From assembly GCA_964346185.1 (NCBI GenBank), contig CAYFTR010000011.1:1-48696 (forward strand): a DNA stretch of 48,696 nt, written 5' to 3'. The translations under genes were made by a program, and so were the position numbers. Positions 40,711 to 48,647 of this stretch are shown piece by piece. This stretch comes from JAAYJS01 sp964346185. Lineage in GTDB: Bacteria > Bacillota > Clostridia > Eubacteriales > Eubacteriaceae. Below the pieces are notes generated by a model. That model ran no database searches. It was not told where the DNA came from and saw nothing but the letters and a program-made list of their open reading frames with translations. Every line of letters begins with the position of its first letter. Positions within the stretch are counted from its first letter, which is position 1.

Positions 40711-40745
40711 AGTTTGTAAACAAATAAATACCATAGGAGGCTATT

Positions 40746-41129
40746 ATGTTTCAACCAAAATTTTATTTATGCAAAAAATGCGGCAATTTAGCCGAAATGC
40801 TCATCGACTCCAAGGTCGTTCCGGTTTGCTGTAATGAACCGATGACCGAATTAACTGCCAACACGGAAGATGCCGCTTTGGAAAAACACGTTCCGGTTGT
40901 TGAAGTAGAAGGCAACAAAGTAACCGTTACCGTCGGCAGCACCATCCACCCCAGCACCGAAGAGCACCACATTTCCTTTATTTATCTCTTAACCGATAAA
41001 GGTATTCAACGTAAAGTTCCCACAATCGGCGAAGACCCGGTTGCAACCTTTGCACTTGAAGACGGCGAAAAAGTTGTTGCCGCTTACGAATATTGTAACT
41101 TACACGGACTTTGGAAAAAAGAACTCTAG
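40746..41129 (+). CDS. dfx: Desulfoferrodoxin (superoxide reductase, two-iron form)
   Basis: The protein reduces superoxide to peroxide without making oxygen, a mark of strict anaerobes. The 127-residue protein has the N-terminal desulforedoxin iron site (CKKCG at 8-12 and VCCNEP at about 27-32). The catalytic domain has EKHVPVV, IHPSTEEHHISFIYL and the C-terminal CNLHGLW, giving the four His and one Cys ligands plus the Glu-Lys of the active site. GGAGG precedes the ATG. A terminator follows. Confidence 0.96.
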   Translation: MFQPKFYLCKKCGNLAEMLIDSKVVPVCCNEPMTELTANTEDAALEKHVPVVEVEGNKVTVTVGSTIHPSTEEHHISFIYLLTDKGIQRKVPTIGEDPVATFALEDGEKVVAAYEYCNLHGLWKKEL

Positions 41130-41142
41130 TCTGTCAACATAA

Positions 41143-41197
41143 CGTGCACAAAAGGTTGATCGGTTTAATAAAATCATTTAAAACCTTTATGCACCGC
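41143..41197 (+). other. Long imperfect hairpin after the desulfoferrodoxin gene
   Basis: GTGCAC-AAAAGGTT near 41152 and AACCTTT-ATGCAC near 41184 are complementary across about 25 bases. The hairpin precedes the terminator and may be part of a 3' RNA structure. Confidence 0.35.
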
Positions 41198-41209
41198 ATA
41201 AAAGTCCAA

Positions 41210-41236
41210 CCTGTAAACAGCAGGTTGGACTTTTTT
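41210..41236 (+). terminator. Terminator of the desulfoferrodoxin gene
   Basis: AAAGTCCAACCTG pairs with CAGGTTGGACTTT, then TTT. Confidence 0.9.
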
Positions 41237-41319
41237 AAATTTACTTTTAAGAATTTGTTGTTTTCTTCGGTTTAATCGGTATTATGCCAATGAACCGATT
41301 GTAAAGAGGTGCCATCAAT

Positions 41320-41406
41320 TTGACAAGCTCTTAACAAATAACCTATACTTTATATAGAATTTTATAATTGGATAACATTGTATAAGGCTGACTGTCAGCC
41401 TTTTTT
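41320..41406 (+). promoter_or_regulatory. Promoter and leader terminator (probable attenuator) of the APC permease gene
   Basis: TTGACA (41320-41325) and TATACT (41344-41349) are 18 bases apart. Between the expected start site (about 41356) and the gene lies AAGGCTGA-CTG-TCAGCCTT (41384-41402) with a T6 tail (41401-41406), a perfect intrinsic terminator that ends four bases before the ribosome site GAGGTGA. Unless relieved, it should stop most transcripts. Confidence 0.65.
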
Positions 41407-41420
41407 ATTGAGGTGATTTT

Positions 41421-42893
41421 TTGCAGTATGAGAAATATAAAAAGTTAAAGAAGCGGTTTCCCGATCTTAATAAAATTTTATTAAGAAGACATCAGAGAAA
41501 ACAGGGAGATATGGGGTATTTGGATTTTTTTATGTTGGGCTTCGGCTCCATGGTCGGCGTGGGCTGGGCGGTATCGTCCAACCACTGGATTGCCCAAGCC
41601 GGCGGACCGCTCCCCGCTTTTTCAGGTTTTTTACTTGCCACTCTTCTGCTTGTTCCTATCGGATTGTGCCACGGCGAACTTTTGGCGACACTGCCTGTCG
41701 GCGGCGGTGTTATGGTGTATACGAATAAAGCTTTCGGCAATCGGTTGTCTTTTATTTCTTCGTGGTTTTTGGCACTCTCCTACATAACCATTTTGCCCTG
41801 GGAGGCCATTTATATCAACACGATTGTCAGTAGTTTAATACCGGGCTTTGCCAATTCTAAAATACTTTACTTTATCGGCGGTCAGCCTGTCTTGTTGTCT
41901 TCCATTGTGTTGGGGCTTATCCTTGCTTTACTTTTATTTTTTATCAATTACAAGGGCTCCAAGTTTGCGGCCAAGCTGCAATCCGTCCTGTCTTTTGTTA
42001 TTATAATTATCGGGGTGATCGTTATTATTTTTTCTTTTATTAAAGGCGATTTTAATAACATATACCCTGTCTATAAAAATGTAGGTGTCGGAAACCACTC
42101 GAGCTTTTTAGGCGGAATATTGGCAATTATTGTTATTGTCCCCTTTTTTATGGCAGGCTTTGATACCATCACCCAATCTGTCGAAGAAATATCACCCGAC
42201 AAAAAATTTAAAAACGTCGCGATATCGATGATATTATCCATCATTGCGGCAGGCGTATTTTATGCCCTGATTATCATTTCGACAGGAACGGTCACCGATT
42301 GGCAAACCTATTCCTTGGCGACACCGCCGGCTATGGGATCGATGCTTCAAGCAAGCTATGGCGGACATTTGGGTTCTATTTTAGGCAAGCTGATCGTTAT
42401 AGGCACAATAGCCGGACTTTTCTCCACCTGGAACGGAATGTTTATTGCCTCCGCACGACTGATACAATCCATGGCAAAGAGCAACCATATCCCCGAAATT
42501 TTTTCAATGAGCCACCCCAAATACGGTACGCCCGTAACGGCATCTGTCTTGTGCTTAATATTTGCGGCTGTCGGTCCCTTTGTCGGTATGACTTTTATCG
42601 AACCGCTGACCAATTTAGGGTCGGTGTCCTTTGTTATCGGCTGGTTTTTAACCTGTTTGTCTCTCTTGGTCTTAACAAATAAAGATAAGGATTTTTATAC
42701 TTCCTTTAAGGCACCGGGCGGAAAGTTGACCATTTACCTGGCAATTCTTATATCGGGCGGCATTGTTTTATCTACCATAATACCTCAATTTCCCTCTTTT
42801 ATGGGATACGCCGCCTTGATTATATTTTTCCTTTGGCTCTTTTTAGGGCTTGTGTTTATGAAATTTTATAACCCCGACAGGAAATGTCGGTGA
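41421..42893 (+). CDS. APC-superfamily amino acid/amine permease
   Basis: This 490-residue transporter has 12 hydrophobic segments. The opening of TM1 (YLDFFMLGFGSMVGVGWAVSS) carries the G-S-M-V-G-x-G unwound helix motif that binds the amino group of the substrate. TM6 has FFMAGFDTITQSVEEISPDKKF, typical of APC members. The substrate cannot be read from this. The start is TTG at 41421, four bases after GAGGTGA; no in-frame ATG occurs before residue 29. The leader holds a terminator, so expression is probably controlled by attenuation. Confidence 0.88.
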   Translation: MQYEKYKKLKKRFPDLNKILLRRHQRKQGDMGYLDFFMLGFGSMVGVGWAVSSNHWIAQAGGPLPAFSGFLLATLLLVPIGLCHGELLATLPVGGGVMVYTNKAFGNRLSFISSWFLALSYITILPWEAIYINTIVSSLIPGFANSKILYFIGGQPVLLSSIVLGLILALLLFFINYKGSKFAAKLQSVLSFVIIIIGVIVIIFSFIKGDFNNIYPVYKNVGVGNHSSFLGGILAIIVIVPFFMAGFDTITQSVEEISPDKKFKNVAISMILSIIAAGVFYALIIISTGTVTDWQTYSLATPPAMGSMLQASYGGHLGSILGKLIVIGTIAGLFSTWNGMFIASARLIQSMAKSNHIPEIFSMSHPKYGTPVTASVLCLIFAAVGPFVGMTFIEPLTNLGSVSFVIGWFLTCLSLLVLTNKDKDFYTSFKAPGGKLTIYLAILISGGIVLSTIIPQFPSFMGYAALIIFFLWLFLGLVFMKFYNPDRKCR

Positions 42894-43017
42894 TTGATAA
42901 GACTCGAACGTTGCCGCTGACTCTAAAACCCGATGAGCGGCAGCGGATAAATGAAATTTCAGGTATTACGAATGAATGAACAATTGCCATTATCCGGATA
43001 ATAAGAGAGGTTTTGAG

Positions 43018-43563
43018 ATGAACCCTACGACAACCTATCCATCCCCCTTCGGAGAAATCACCCTAGTGTGTAATAAAGCCGGCAATCGTTTGACCGCCTT
43101 ATGGATTGACGGACAAAAATACCAAAATGCCGCCGTACCGAAAGTAATGCCGAAACAAGGTCGGGCATCCGTGCTGCAAGATACCGCTCAATGGCTCGAC
43201 GCTTACTTTTCCGGTAAAAAACCGAAAACAACCGACCTGCCCCTTGCGCCGACAGGTTCCGCTTTCAGACAGCAAGTGTGGTCTATTTTATGTGAAATTC
43301 CCTACGGAGAGGTTGTAACCTACGGGGATATCGCGAAAATAATCGCAAAAAAGCGAAACATACCGCGTATGTCTGCCCAGGCCGTCGGCGGTGCCGTAGG
43401 GCATAACCCTATTTCCATTATTATACCCTGTCACCGTGTGGTCGGAGCAAAGGGCAATTTAACGGGATATGGCGGCGGTATTCAAAGAAAAATTCAATTA
43501 CTGACCTTGGAAGGGTTGGATATGTCCCAATTTTATATTCCAAAAAAAGGTACGGCACTTTAA
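43018..43563 (+). CDS. ogt: Methylated-DNA-protein-cysteine methyltransferase
   Basis: This suicide enzyme removes alkyl groups from O6 of guanine. The product is 181 residues from the ATG at 43018 behind AGAGAGG; an upstream ATG (42976) adds 14 unconserved residues. The C-terminal domain has the helix-turn-helix (VVTYGDIAKIIAKKRNIPRMSAQAVGGAVGHNPISIIIPCHRVVG) with acceptor Cys in PCHRV, preceded by the Asn hinge in GHNP and followed by GYGGGIQRK. All key residues are intact. Confidence 0.95.
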   Translation: MNPTTTYPSPFGEITLVCNKAGNRLTALWIDGQKYQNAAVPKVMPKQGRASVLQDTAQWLDAYFSGKKPKTTDLPLAPTGSAFRQQVWSILCEIPYGEVVTYGDIAKIIAKKRNIPRMSAQAVGGAVGHNPISIIIPCHRVVGAKGNLTGYGGGIQRKIQLLTLEGLDMSQFYIPKKGTAL

Positions 43564-43576
43564 AAGATTGTAGATT

Positions 43577-43624
43577 AAAAACGCCTGTATTTGACGCTAT
43601 ACAGTCAAACACAGGCGTTTTTTA
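43577..43624 (+). terminator. Terminator behind ogt, also usable by the convergent gene
   Basis: AACGCCTGT-a-TTTGAC pairs with GTCAAA-c-ACAGGCGTT around a short loop, then TTTTATT. Confidence 0.85.
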
Positions 43625-43627
43625 TTG

Positions 43628-44133
43628 TTATTTCAAGTTGTTTCGATGACCGTTTTCACCATTGGCTTTTTCAAAAAATACCTGCCAACCCACTTTCACC
43701 ACAATGGCTATTAACCCGCCGGCAATAGCGCCGAGAGGTCCCAAAACAAAGGATGACAATAAGGTAACAACCAAAACCAACAGCGGGGATAATCGAATGC
43801 TTTTACCGATTAAAATCGGCTCCAGTATAAAACGTACAATGACGAGCACCATATATAAAATCGCCAATTGCGCGCCGACATCGGTATAACCGTTAAGCAC
43901 CCTGATAAGCGCCCAGGGAATCAGTATTAAGCCGCTGCCCAAAACGGGAATAAAATCCAACACCGCGATAAGAAACGCCTTAAGACCCCACAGGTCGATG
44001 CCGATCAGGTAAAGCCCGATCGACAGTAAAGCAAAACCGACCAGGGACAAAATGGCTTGCGCTTTTAAAAATAGCCATGTATGGATTTTTAATTCCTCAA
44101 AAAAACGTTTTATTTTCTCGGTACTGATACCCT
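43628..44133 (-). pseudogene. AI-2E/YtvI-family permease lacking its N-terminal half
   Basis: The frame encodes only the last 160 or so residues of an AI-2E-family membrane protein: FFEELKIHTWLFLKAQAILSLVGF, then the conserved LKAFLIAVLDFIPVLGSGLILIPWAL and LEPILIGKSIRLSPLLVLV segments. Intact members have about 340-380 residues, so the first half is gone. The frame is open back into the helicase stop region but has no ATG with a ribosome site; TTG at 44050 would give 140 residues. The edge of the truncation coincides with the end of the helicase gene, which points to a deletion. Expression by read-through from the helicase remains possible. Confidence 0.75.
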
Positions 44134-44142
44134 CACCTTCCT

Positions 44143-45792
44143 TTACTTTCTTCTTTTAGATATTTCCGCCCGAACGCGTTTGCCCTTGATGCTTGCCTTG
44201 TTTAAACCGCGTAATACTTTTTTAGAGACACTTTCATCCACATCCACAAATGTAAACTTCCGATACATATCGATAGCACCGACCAAAGCGGAGGATATGC
44301 CCGCTTCGCCACAAACGGCACCCAATATATCTCGTTTTTTGGCACCGTCTTTTTCGCCGATATTCAAATGAAAACGCACTTTTTTACCGGTACCCGCCTC
44401 GGTGAATTTTAATTTCCTGCCCTTTCTTCGTAAGTCTTTACCGTTTCTTGTGCGGTTTTTTCTGCGTTCACCGACAATATTGATGTCCTGCCCGTCGTTA
44501 AAGGGCAATAGCCGTTCAATTAAGGTTGCGGCGACTACTTCCGCCGATAAGCCTCGGGCTTTTAAATCTTCCACTATATCAAAATAGCGGCTGTCAATAC
44601 CGTCGGCCGCCCGGTGTTTTTCGATACGGGCCTGCATTTTTTCCTTAAATCCGGAAATATTAATCTCGTTGATGACATCTCCCGTGGGGATTAAATCTTT
44701 CTCAATGCCTTCTTTGGTGTAATCCGCAATTTTTCTAAGCCTGTAATGGTCTCTTGACCGTGCCAAAGTTAAAGATAACCCCTGTTTACCGGCTCGTCCC
44801 GTCCGTCCGATTCGGTGCACATAATATTCTTCGTTGTCCGGTACGTCGTAATTAAAAACGATATCGATATCTTCCACGTCGATACCCCGTGCAGCGACAT
44901 CGGTGGCGACAAGAATTTTTAAACTTCCTTCGGAAAAGCGTTCCAACACCGTTAAACGGGCGGACTGACGCATATCTCCGTGAATTTTATCGGCATGGTA
45001 GCCGGCTTTTTGCAGTTTTCGCGTGAGCTCATCGACGTATACCTTTGTATTGCAAAAAATCATGGCACGTTCGGGCTTGTGTACATCAATTAAACGACAA
45101 AGGGCTTCAAATTTATCGCCGTCGTTAATTTGATAGTACTTTTGTTCGATACTTTCCGCCACCATATGTTTCGGTGAAATTTCGATACGCTTCGGCTCGT
45201 GTAAAAAAGTTTCGGCAATGTCCAAAATACCTTGGGGCATGGTCGCGGAAAACAAGGCAATTTGTCTTTCGTCGGGGATATCTTTTAAAATAAATTCGAT
45301 ATCTTCTCTGAAGCCCATGTTGAGCATTTCGTCGGCTTCATCCAAAACCACCATGTGCAGCCGATTCAGGTGCAAGGTTTTACGACGCATGTGGTCCATC
45401 ACACGCCCCGGTGTCCCGACAACAATTTGTGCACCGCCCTTCAGTTCTCTGATTTGATTGTCAATGGCGGCACCGCCGAATACGGCGGATACCTTGTAGC
45501 CATGGGTATATTTTAACAGTTTTCTAAATTCTTCCGCCACTTGCAGAGCCAATTCCCGAGTCGGTAAGAGAGCCAAAATTTGGGGTTTTCTTATATTCGG
45601 GTCGATGCTTTCCACCGCCGGTATGGCAAAGGCCATGGTTTTGCCCGTACCCGTTTGGGATTTACCGATTAAGTCCTCCCCTGCCGTTAATACGGGAATC
45701 GCCTGTTCCTGAATATCCGTCATGGCTTCAAAGCCCATGTTGTCGACAGCTCTCAACAGGTTTTCCTGTATGTTTAGTTCATTAAATTTCAT
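44143..45792 (-). CDS. DEAD-box RNA helicase with DbpA-type RNA-binding domain
   Basis: This 549-residue ATP-dependent RNA helicase, of the DeaD/CshA/DbpA type, acts in ribosome assembly or RNA turnover. Motifs in order: Q motif (DIQEQAIPVL), I (SQTGTGKT, about 45-52), Ia (PTRELALQ), Ib (TPGRVMDHM), II (VLDEADEML), III (SAT), IV (MIFCNTK), V (ATDVAARGID) and VI (HRIGRTGRAG). A basic linker and a C-terminal DbpA-type RNA-recognition domain (VRFHLNIGEKDGAKKRDILGAVCGEAGI) follow. GAAAGG precedes the ATG. Confidence 0.94.
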   Translation of the reverse strand: MKFNELNIQENLLRAVDNMGFEAMTDIQEQAIPVLTAGEDLIGKSQTGTGKTMAFAIPAVESIDPNIRKPQILALLPTRELALQVAEEFRKLLKYTHGYKVSAVFGGAAIDNQIRELKGGAQIVVGTPGRVMDHMRRKTLHLNRLHMVVLDEADEMLNMGFREDIEFILKDIPDERQIALFSATMPQGILDIAETFLHEPKRIEISPKHMVAESIEQKYYQINDGDKFEALCRLIDVHKPERAMIFCNTKVYVDELTRKLQKAGYHADKIHGDMRQSARLTVLERFSEGSLKILVATDVAARGIDVEDIDIVFNYDVPDNEEYYVHRIGRTGRAGKQGLSLTLARSRDHYRLRKIADYTKEGIEKDLIPTGDVINEINISGFKEKMQARIEKHRAADGIDSRYFDIVEDLKARGLSAEVVAATLIERLLPFNDGQDINIVGERRKNRTRNGKDLRRKGRKLKFTEAGTGKKVRFHLNIGEKDGAKKRDILGAVCGEAGISSALVGAIDMYRKFTFVDVDESVSKKVLRGLNKASIKGKRVRAEISKRRK

Positions 45793-45865
45793 AGTTACCT
45801 TTCTGATCGATCGCTTCAGCGGTAAGGTTGCGGCTACAGACCGAAGTACACCTCCCGTTGAAAAG

Positions 45866-45909
45866 AAAAAACGGCGTTTGCCGTTTTTTACCGCGGGTGA
45901 CCACCCGCA
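45866..45909 (-). terminator. Two stacked hairpins behind the Cof phosphatase gene
   Basis: GCGGGTGACCACCCGC (45894-45909) is a perfect seven-base repeat directly after the stop. AAAAAACGGC/GCCGTTTTTT (45867-45890) follows and is a bidirectional terminator. Confidence 0.82.
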
Positions 45910-45910
45910 T

Positions 45911-46741
45911 TTATTGTTTTAATATATATGTTTCGATGGCTTGTGCCACACCGTTTTCATCGTTACCGGCGACAACCGCATCGCTGATTGCTTTTAAACA
46001 GCTCGGTGCATGCCCCATTGCAACGGAAAAGCCCGCAGTATTCAGCAGTTCGTAGTCGTTGACGGAGTCACCGATGGCCATGGTCGCCTGAAGGGGTATG
46101 TTTAAATAATCGCAGACCTGCTTAAGTGCTGCCCCTTTGTCGATTTGTGACGGAAGCGTTTCCAGGCAATAATGCATGGTGCGTAGCGTTGAGAGTTGTT
46201 TTTCCGTTTTTAACGCTTCTGCGATGAAATCCAGGTCTTTAGGATTGGATGAAGACATTACCAGCTTATGAACCGGCAAACGGTTGTCTTTTAAATAGCC
46301 CCATACATCTTCTACAGGTATTTGCATATGATAAAAATCCCTTATGTGGTTGTCGCTCCAACCGGCCCGCTTCATGACCGGATGGTTGACGCGGTCGACA
46401 ACACAGCCGCGACGGGTATGGTATTGGAGAAAAACATTTTTATTTTTCTTGACTATTTCTTCGACAAACAAAACCAAGTGCTCAGGCATGTGTTCTTCCG
46501 CAATAATGACGTTGTTCGGATAATCCTGAACCATTGCACCGTTATCGGTAATCATAATGTTGTCGGCACCCACCTTTTGGGCGTGGGGACGGGCTTCCAC
46601 GTAGTTTCTGCCCGTTGCCACCACTGTATGAATACCCAAGTCCTGAATTTTTTTAAATGCACGAACGGTTTGAGGCGTCACCTCGTCTTGAGAGTTGAGC
46701 ATGGTGCCGTCCATATCCACCACTAATAATTGAATGGTCAT
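45911..46741 (-). CDS. Cof-type HAD-IIB sugar or cofactor phosphatase
   Basis: This 276-residue haloacid dehalogenase-type phosphatase has motif I DMDGTMLNS at 9-17 (the two Asp), motif II in VVATGRNYVEA, motif III Lys in PSQIDKGAALK, and motif IV AIGDSVNDYELL. A C2B cap lies between. Members release phosphate from sugar phosphates, PLP or FMN. It is the last gene of the ECF-peptidase-Cof operon, ten bases behind the peptidase. Confidence 0.93.
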   Translation of the reverse strand: MTIQLLVVDMDGTMLNSQDEVTPQTVRAFKKIQDLGIHTVVATGRNYVEARPHAQKVGADNIMITDNGAMVQDYPNNVIIAEEHMPEHLVLFVEEIVKKNKNVFLQYHTRRGCVVDRVNHPVMKRAGWSDNHIRDFYHMQIPVEDVWGYLKDNRLPVHKLVMSSSNPKDLDFIAEALKTEKQLSTLRTMHYCLETLPSQIDKGAALKQVCDYLNIPLQATMAIGDSVNDYELLNTAGFSVAMGHAPSCLKAISDAVVAGNDENGVAQAIETYILKQ

Positions 46742-46751
46742 ACACTTCTTT

Positions 46752-47726
46752 CTATAAAAAATCCTTCGCTGTTTTTAAACCGTATAAACTGTCCGCCTGC
46801 AGCACACCGCGTACAATCGCCTTTGCCGTTACCCGTGCCGCCAAAGTGCCGACAACATTAACATCCGCCGAGATATTGCCCGCCGACAGAGCGTACAAGG
46901 TGTCGCCGTCGGCACCGGTATGCACCGGCGATACGGTACGTGCCATGCCGTTGTGTGCCATACCCGCAATTTTTTGTAAAGCCACTTTATCAAAAGCCGC
47001 ATTGGTTATGATAACCCCGATCGTTGTGTTGGTGGGGTTTTGTGTAAACAGGCTGTCCACGGCGGCGTAATCTTGATACATTTCCGTCTCGGTGAAGACC
47101 ATTTTTTTGCCGTCTTCCGAGAGTAAGCCCGCTACTTGTTTGCCGCTTTCCGGGTCAAAGATGTCACCCAAAGCATTGACGACGACTATTGCACCGACTT
47201 GTAAATCACCGATTTGCACGGCATACGTACCCAGTCCCGATTTCATCATACGGGCGGGACCTTTAAATTTACCGACGGTTGCCCCCATACCGGCACCGAC
47301 ATTGCCTTCTCTTAAAATATAATGTTCGGCATCGATACAGGCACGGTATGCCATGTCGGCATCGGGGTAAGCATCAACCGAACCGACAGGCAAATCAAAA
47401 ATAGCCGATTGGCAGACCAAAGGTACTTTTTTAATGCCCGTATCAAATCCGATTTCCCTTTCCGATAAATAGCGCATGACACCGTCGGCCGCCCCTAAGG
47501 AGAAGGCCGAGCCGCCGGACAGCAGTACAGCGTGTATGACCTGTGCCGCCGCCATCGGTTGTAAGACTTGACTTTCCCGAGATGCGGGACCGCCACCCCG
47601 TACATCGACACCGGCGGGTGCACCGTTTTGACATAGGATGACGGAACACCCTGTTCCGTCATCTTTGCTGTCGGCATGGCCGATTCGTATATTGTCAATG
47701 TCTGTCAACGCAATTTCTTTTATCAT
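46752..47726 (-). CDS. P1-family (S58/DmpA-like) aminopeptidase or amidohydrolase
   Basis: This 324-residue Ntn-type hydrolase is made as one chain that cleaves itself. Supporting features are DIDNIRIGHADSKDDGTGCSVI at the N-terminus, GVDVRGGGPASRE, LLSGGSAFSLGAADGVMRYL, and the self-cleavage/nucleophile site in NPTNTTIGVIITNA (about 231-244). Family members split small peptides or beta-amino-acyl and nylon-type oligomers. It starts two bases after the stop of the transporter gene, with AAAGGA before the ATG, so import and hydrolysis of one small compound is a reasonable reading. Confidence 0.9.
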   Translation of the reverse strand: MIKEIALTDIDNIRIGHADSKDDGTGCSVILCQNGAPAGVDVRGGGPASRESQVLQPMAAAQVIHAVLLSGGSAFSLGAADGVMRYLSEREIGFDTGIKKVPLVCQSAIFDLPVGSVDAYPDADMAYRACIDAEHYILREGNVGAGMGATVGKFKGPARMMKSGLGTYAVQIGDLQVGAIVVVNALGDIFDPESGKQVAGLLSEDGKKMVFTETEMYQDYAAVDSLFTQNPTNTTIGVIITNAAFDKVALQKIAGMAHNGMARTVSPVHTGADGDTLYALSAGNISADVNVVGTLAARVTAKAIVRGVLQADSLYGLKTAKDFL

Positions 47727-47728
47727 TT

Positions 47729-48313
47729 TTATTCCTTTATGTTTTGCTGTTTTAATAGGGGTTTGGACACCGCCACGGTTACAAGTACCCCCGCCGCCAA
47801 CTCCAGAGTGCCGTTAACGGAAATAATAATCAACAACACGTCTTTTAACGGAAAAGCGGAAAATAAAACCGCCATACACCCTAATACCATGGCCGAATGG
47901 GCTAAGGATCCGATTGCCGCGGCAACACCCAGAGCCACAACTTCCTTTACTTTACCTGCCAACAGTCGAAATACCAGTCCCGTTAATACGCCGAATAAAA
48001 TGCGGGGAACCAATACCATTACCAGGGATTGAAGGGGGTAGCCGCTGGCAAAGGGCGAAAACATTAAATCGACCGGGGTGACACCCATAAAGGTTGCCCG
48101 CACCAGACTGATGGTGCCGAAAACAAAACCGAGAATGCCGCCTTCCCGGGGACCCAATACGACGGCGCCGATCATCACGGGGATGTGCATAATTGTAATG
48201 GCAACCGGCGGAATCTGAATAAACCCCAAGGGCGTGAAACCAAGTACCGCCATGATGGCAATTAACAAGGTTAATTGCGTCATCCGTGCAGTCTTTACAT
48301 GACTTTTTTCCAT
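47729..48313 (-). CDS. ECF transporter S component
   Basis: This 194-residue substrate-binding membrane subunit of an energy-coupling-factor vitamin transporter has six hydrophobic helices, an N-terminal RMTQLTLLIAIMAVLGFTPLGFIQIPP, and the IMHIPVMIGAVVLGPREGGILGFVFGTISL segment found in pantothenate-type (PanT-like) and related S components. The helix 1 Ala-rich contact motif for EcfT is plausible in LTLLIAIMAVL. No EcfA/EcfT genes are present, so it shares a general module. GGAG precedes the ATG. No known riboswitch was recognised in the upstream 100 bases. Confidence 0.85.
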   Translation of the reverse strand: MEKSHVKTARMTQLTLLIAIMAVLGFTPLGFIQIPPVAITIMHIPVMIGAVVLGPREGGILGFVFGTISLVRATFMGVTPVDLMFSPFASGYPLQSLVMVLVPRILFGVLTGLVFRLLAGKVKEVVALGVAAAIGSLAHSAMVLGCMAVLFSAFPLKDVLLIIISVNGTLELAAGVLVTVAVSKPLLKQQNIKE

Positions 48314-48434
48314 ATTCGAAATCTCCTAACTGCCGCTCACTCAGGATGCAGCGTTTGATTTAAGATATTAAAAAATATCAATTTATCATATCAAAACTAA
48401 CTGAAGATAACAAGAAATTTGTTTGAATTTCTGT

Positions 48435-48514
48435 AAAGGGGCGGCATAGACAGTTTTCACCAACCGAGCCGTTGCTATACCGCCCCCGGCATTTGTGTCG
48501 AATATGACACAAAT
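48435..48514. promoter_or_regulatory. Two inverted repeats between the tRNA operon and the ECF operon
   Basis: GGGGCGG-c-ATAG (48438-48449) and CTAT-a-CCGCCCC (48474-48485) form one long stem. ATTTGTGTC-gaatat-GACACAAAT (48491-48514) is a perfect nine-base repeat. The second looks like an operator for a dimeric regulator, but none is identified. Confidence 0.4.
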
Positions 48515-48552
48515 AAAAAAACGCTCCCTTAGGTCATACCTATGGAAGCGTC
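48514..48552 (-). terminator. Terminator of the tRNA-Gly/tRNA-Cys transcript
   Basis: On the minus strand ACGCTTCC-ATAGGT pairs with ACCTA-AGGGAGCGT, then TTTTTTT. Confidence 0.82.
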
Positions 48553-48565
48553 CTTAAAATCTGTT

Positions 48566-48639
48566 TGGAGGTGCTACCCGGATTTGAACCGGGGGTGGAG
48601 GTGTTGCAGACCTTTGCCTTACCGCTTGGCTATAGCACC
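48566..48639 (-). tRNA. tRNA-Cys (anticodon GCA)
   Basis: A complete 74-base cloverleaf: acceptor GGTGCTA/TAGCACC, D arm AGCCAAGCGGTAAGGC, anticodon loop CTGCAAC, TpsiC arm GGTTCAAATCC, and encoded CCA. Confidence 0.95.
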
Positions 48640-48647
48640 ACATAAAA

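Noticed and set aside
48314..48435. Vitamin riboswitch (TPP, FMN, cobalamin) before the ECF gene
   Set aside because: None of the conserved cores of these classes can be found in the roughly 120 bases.
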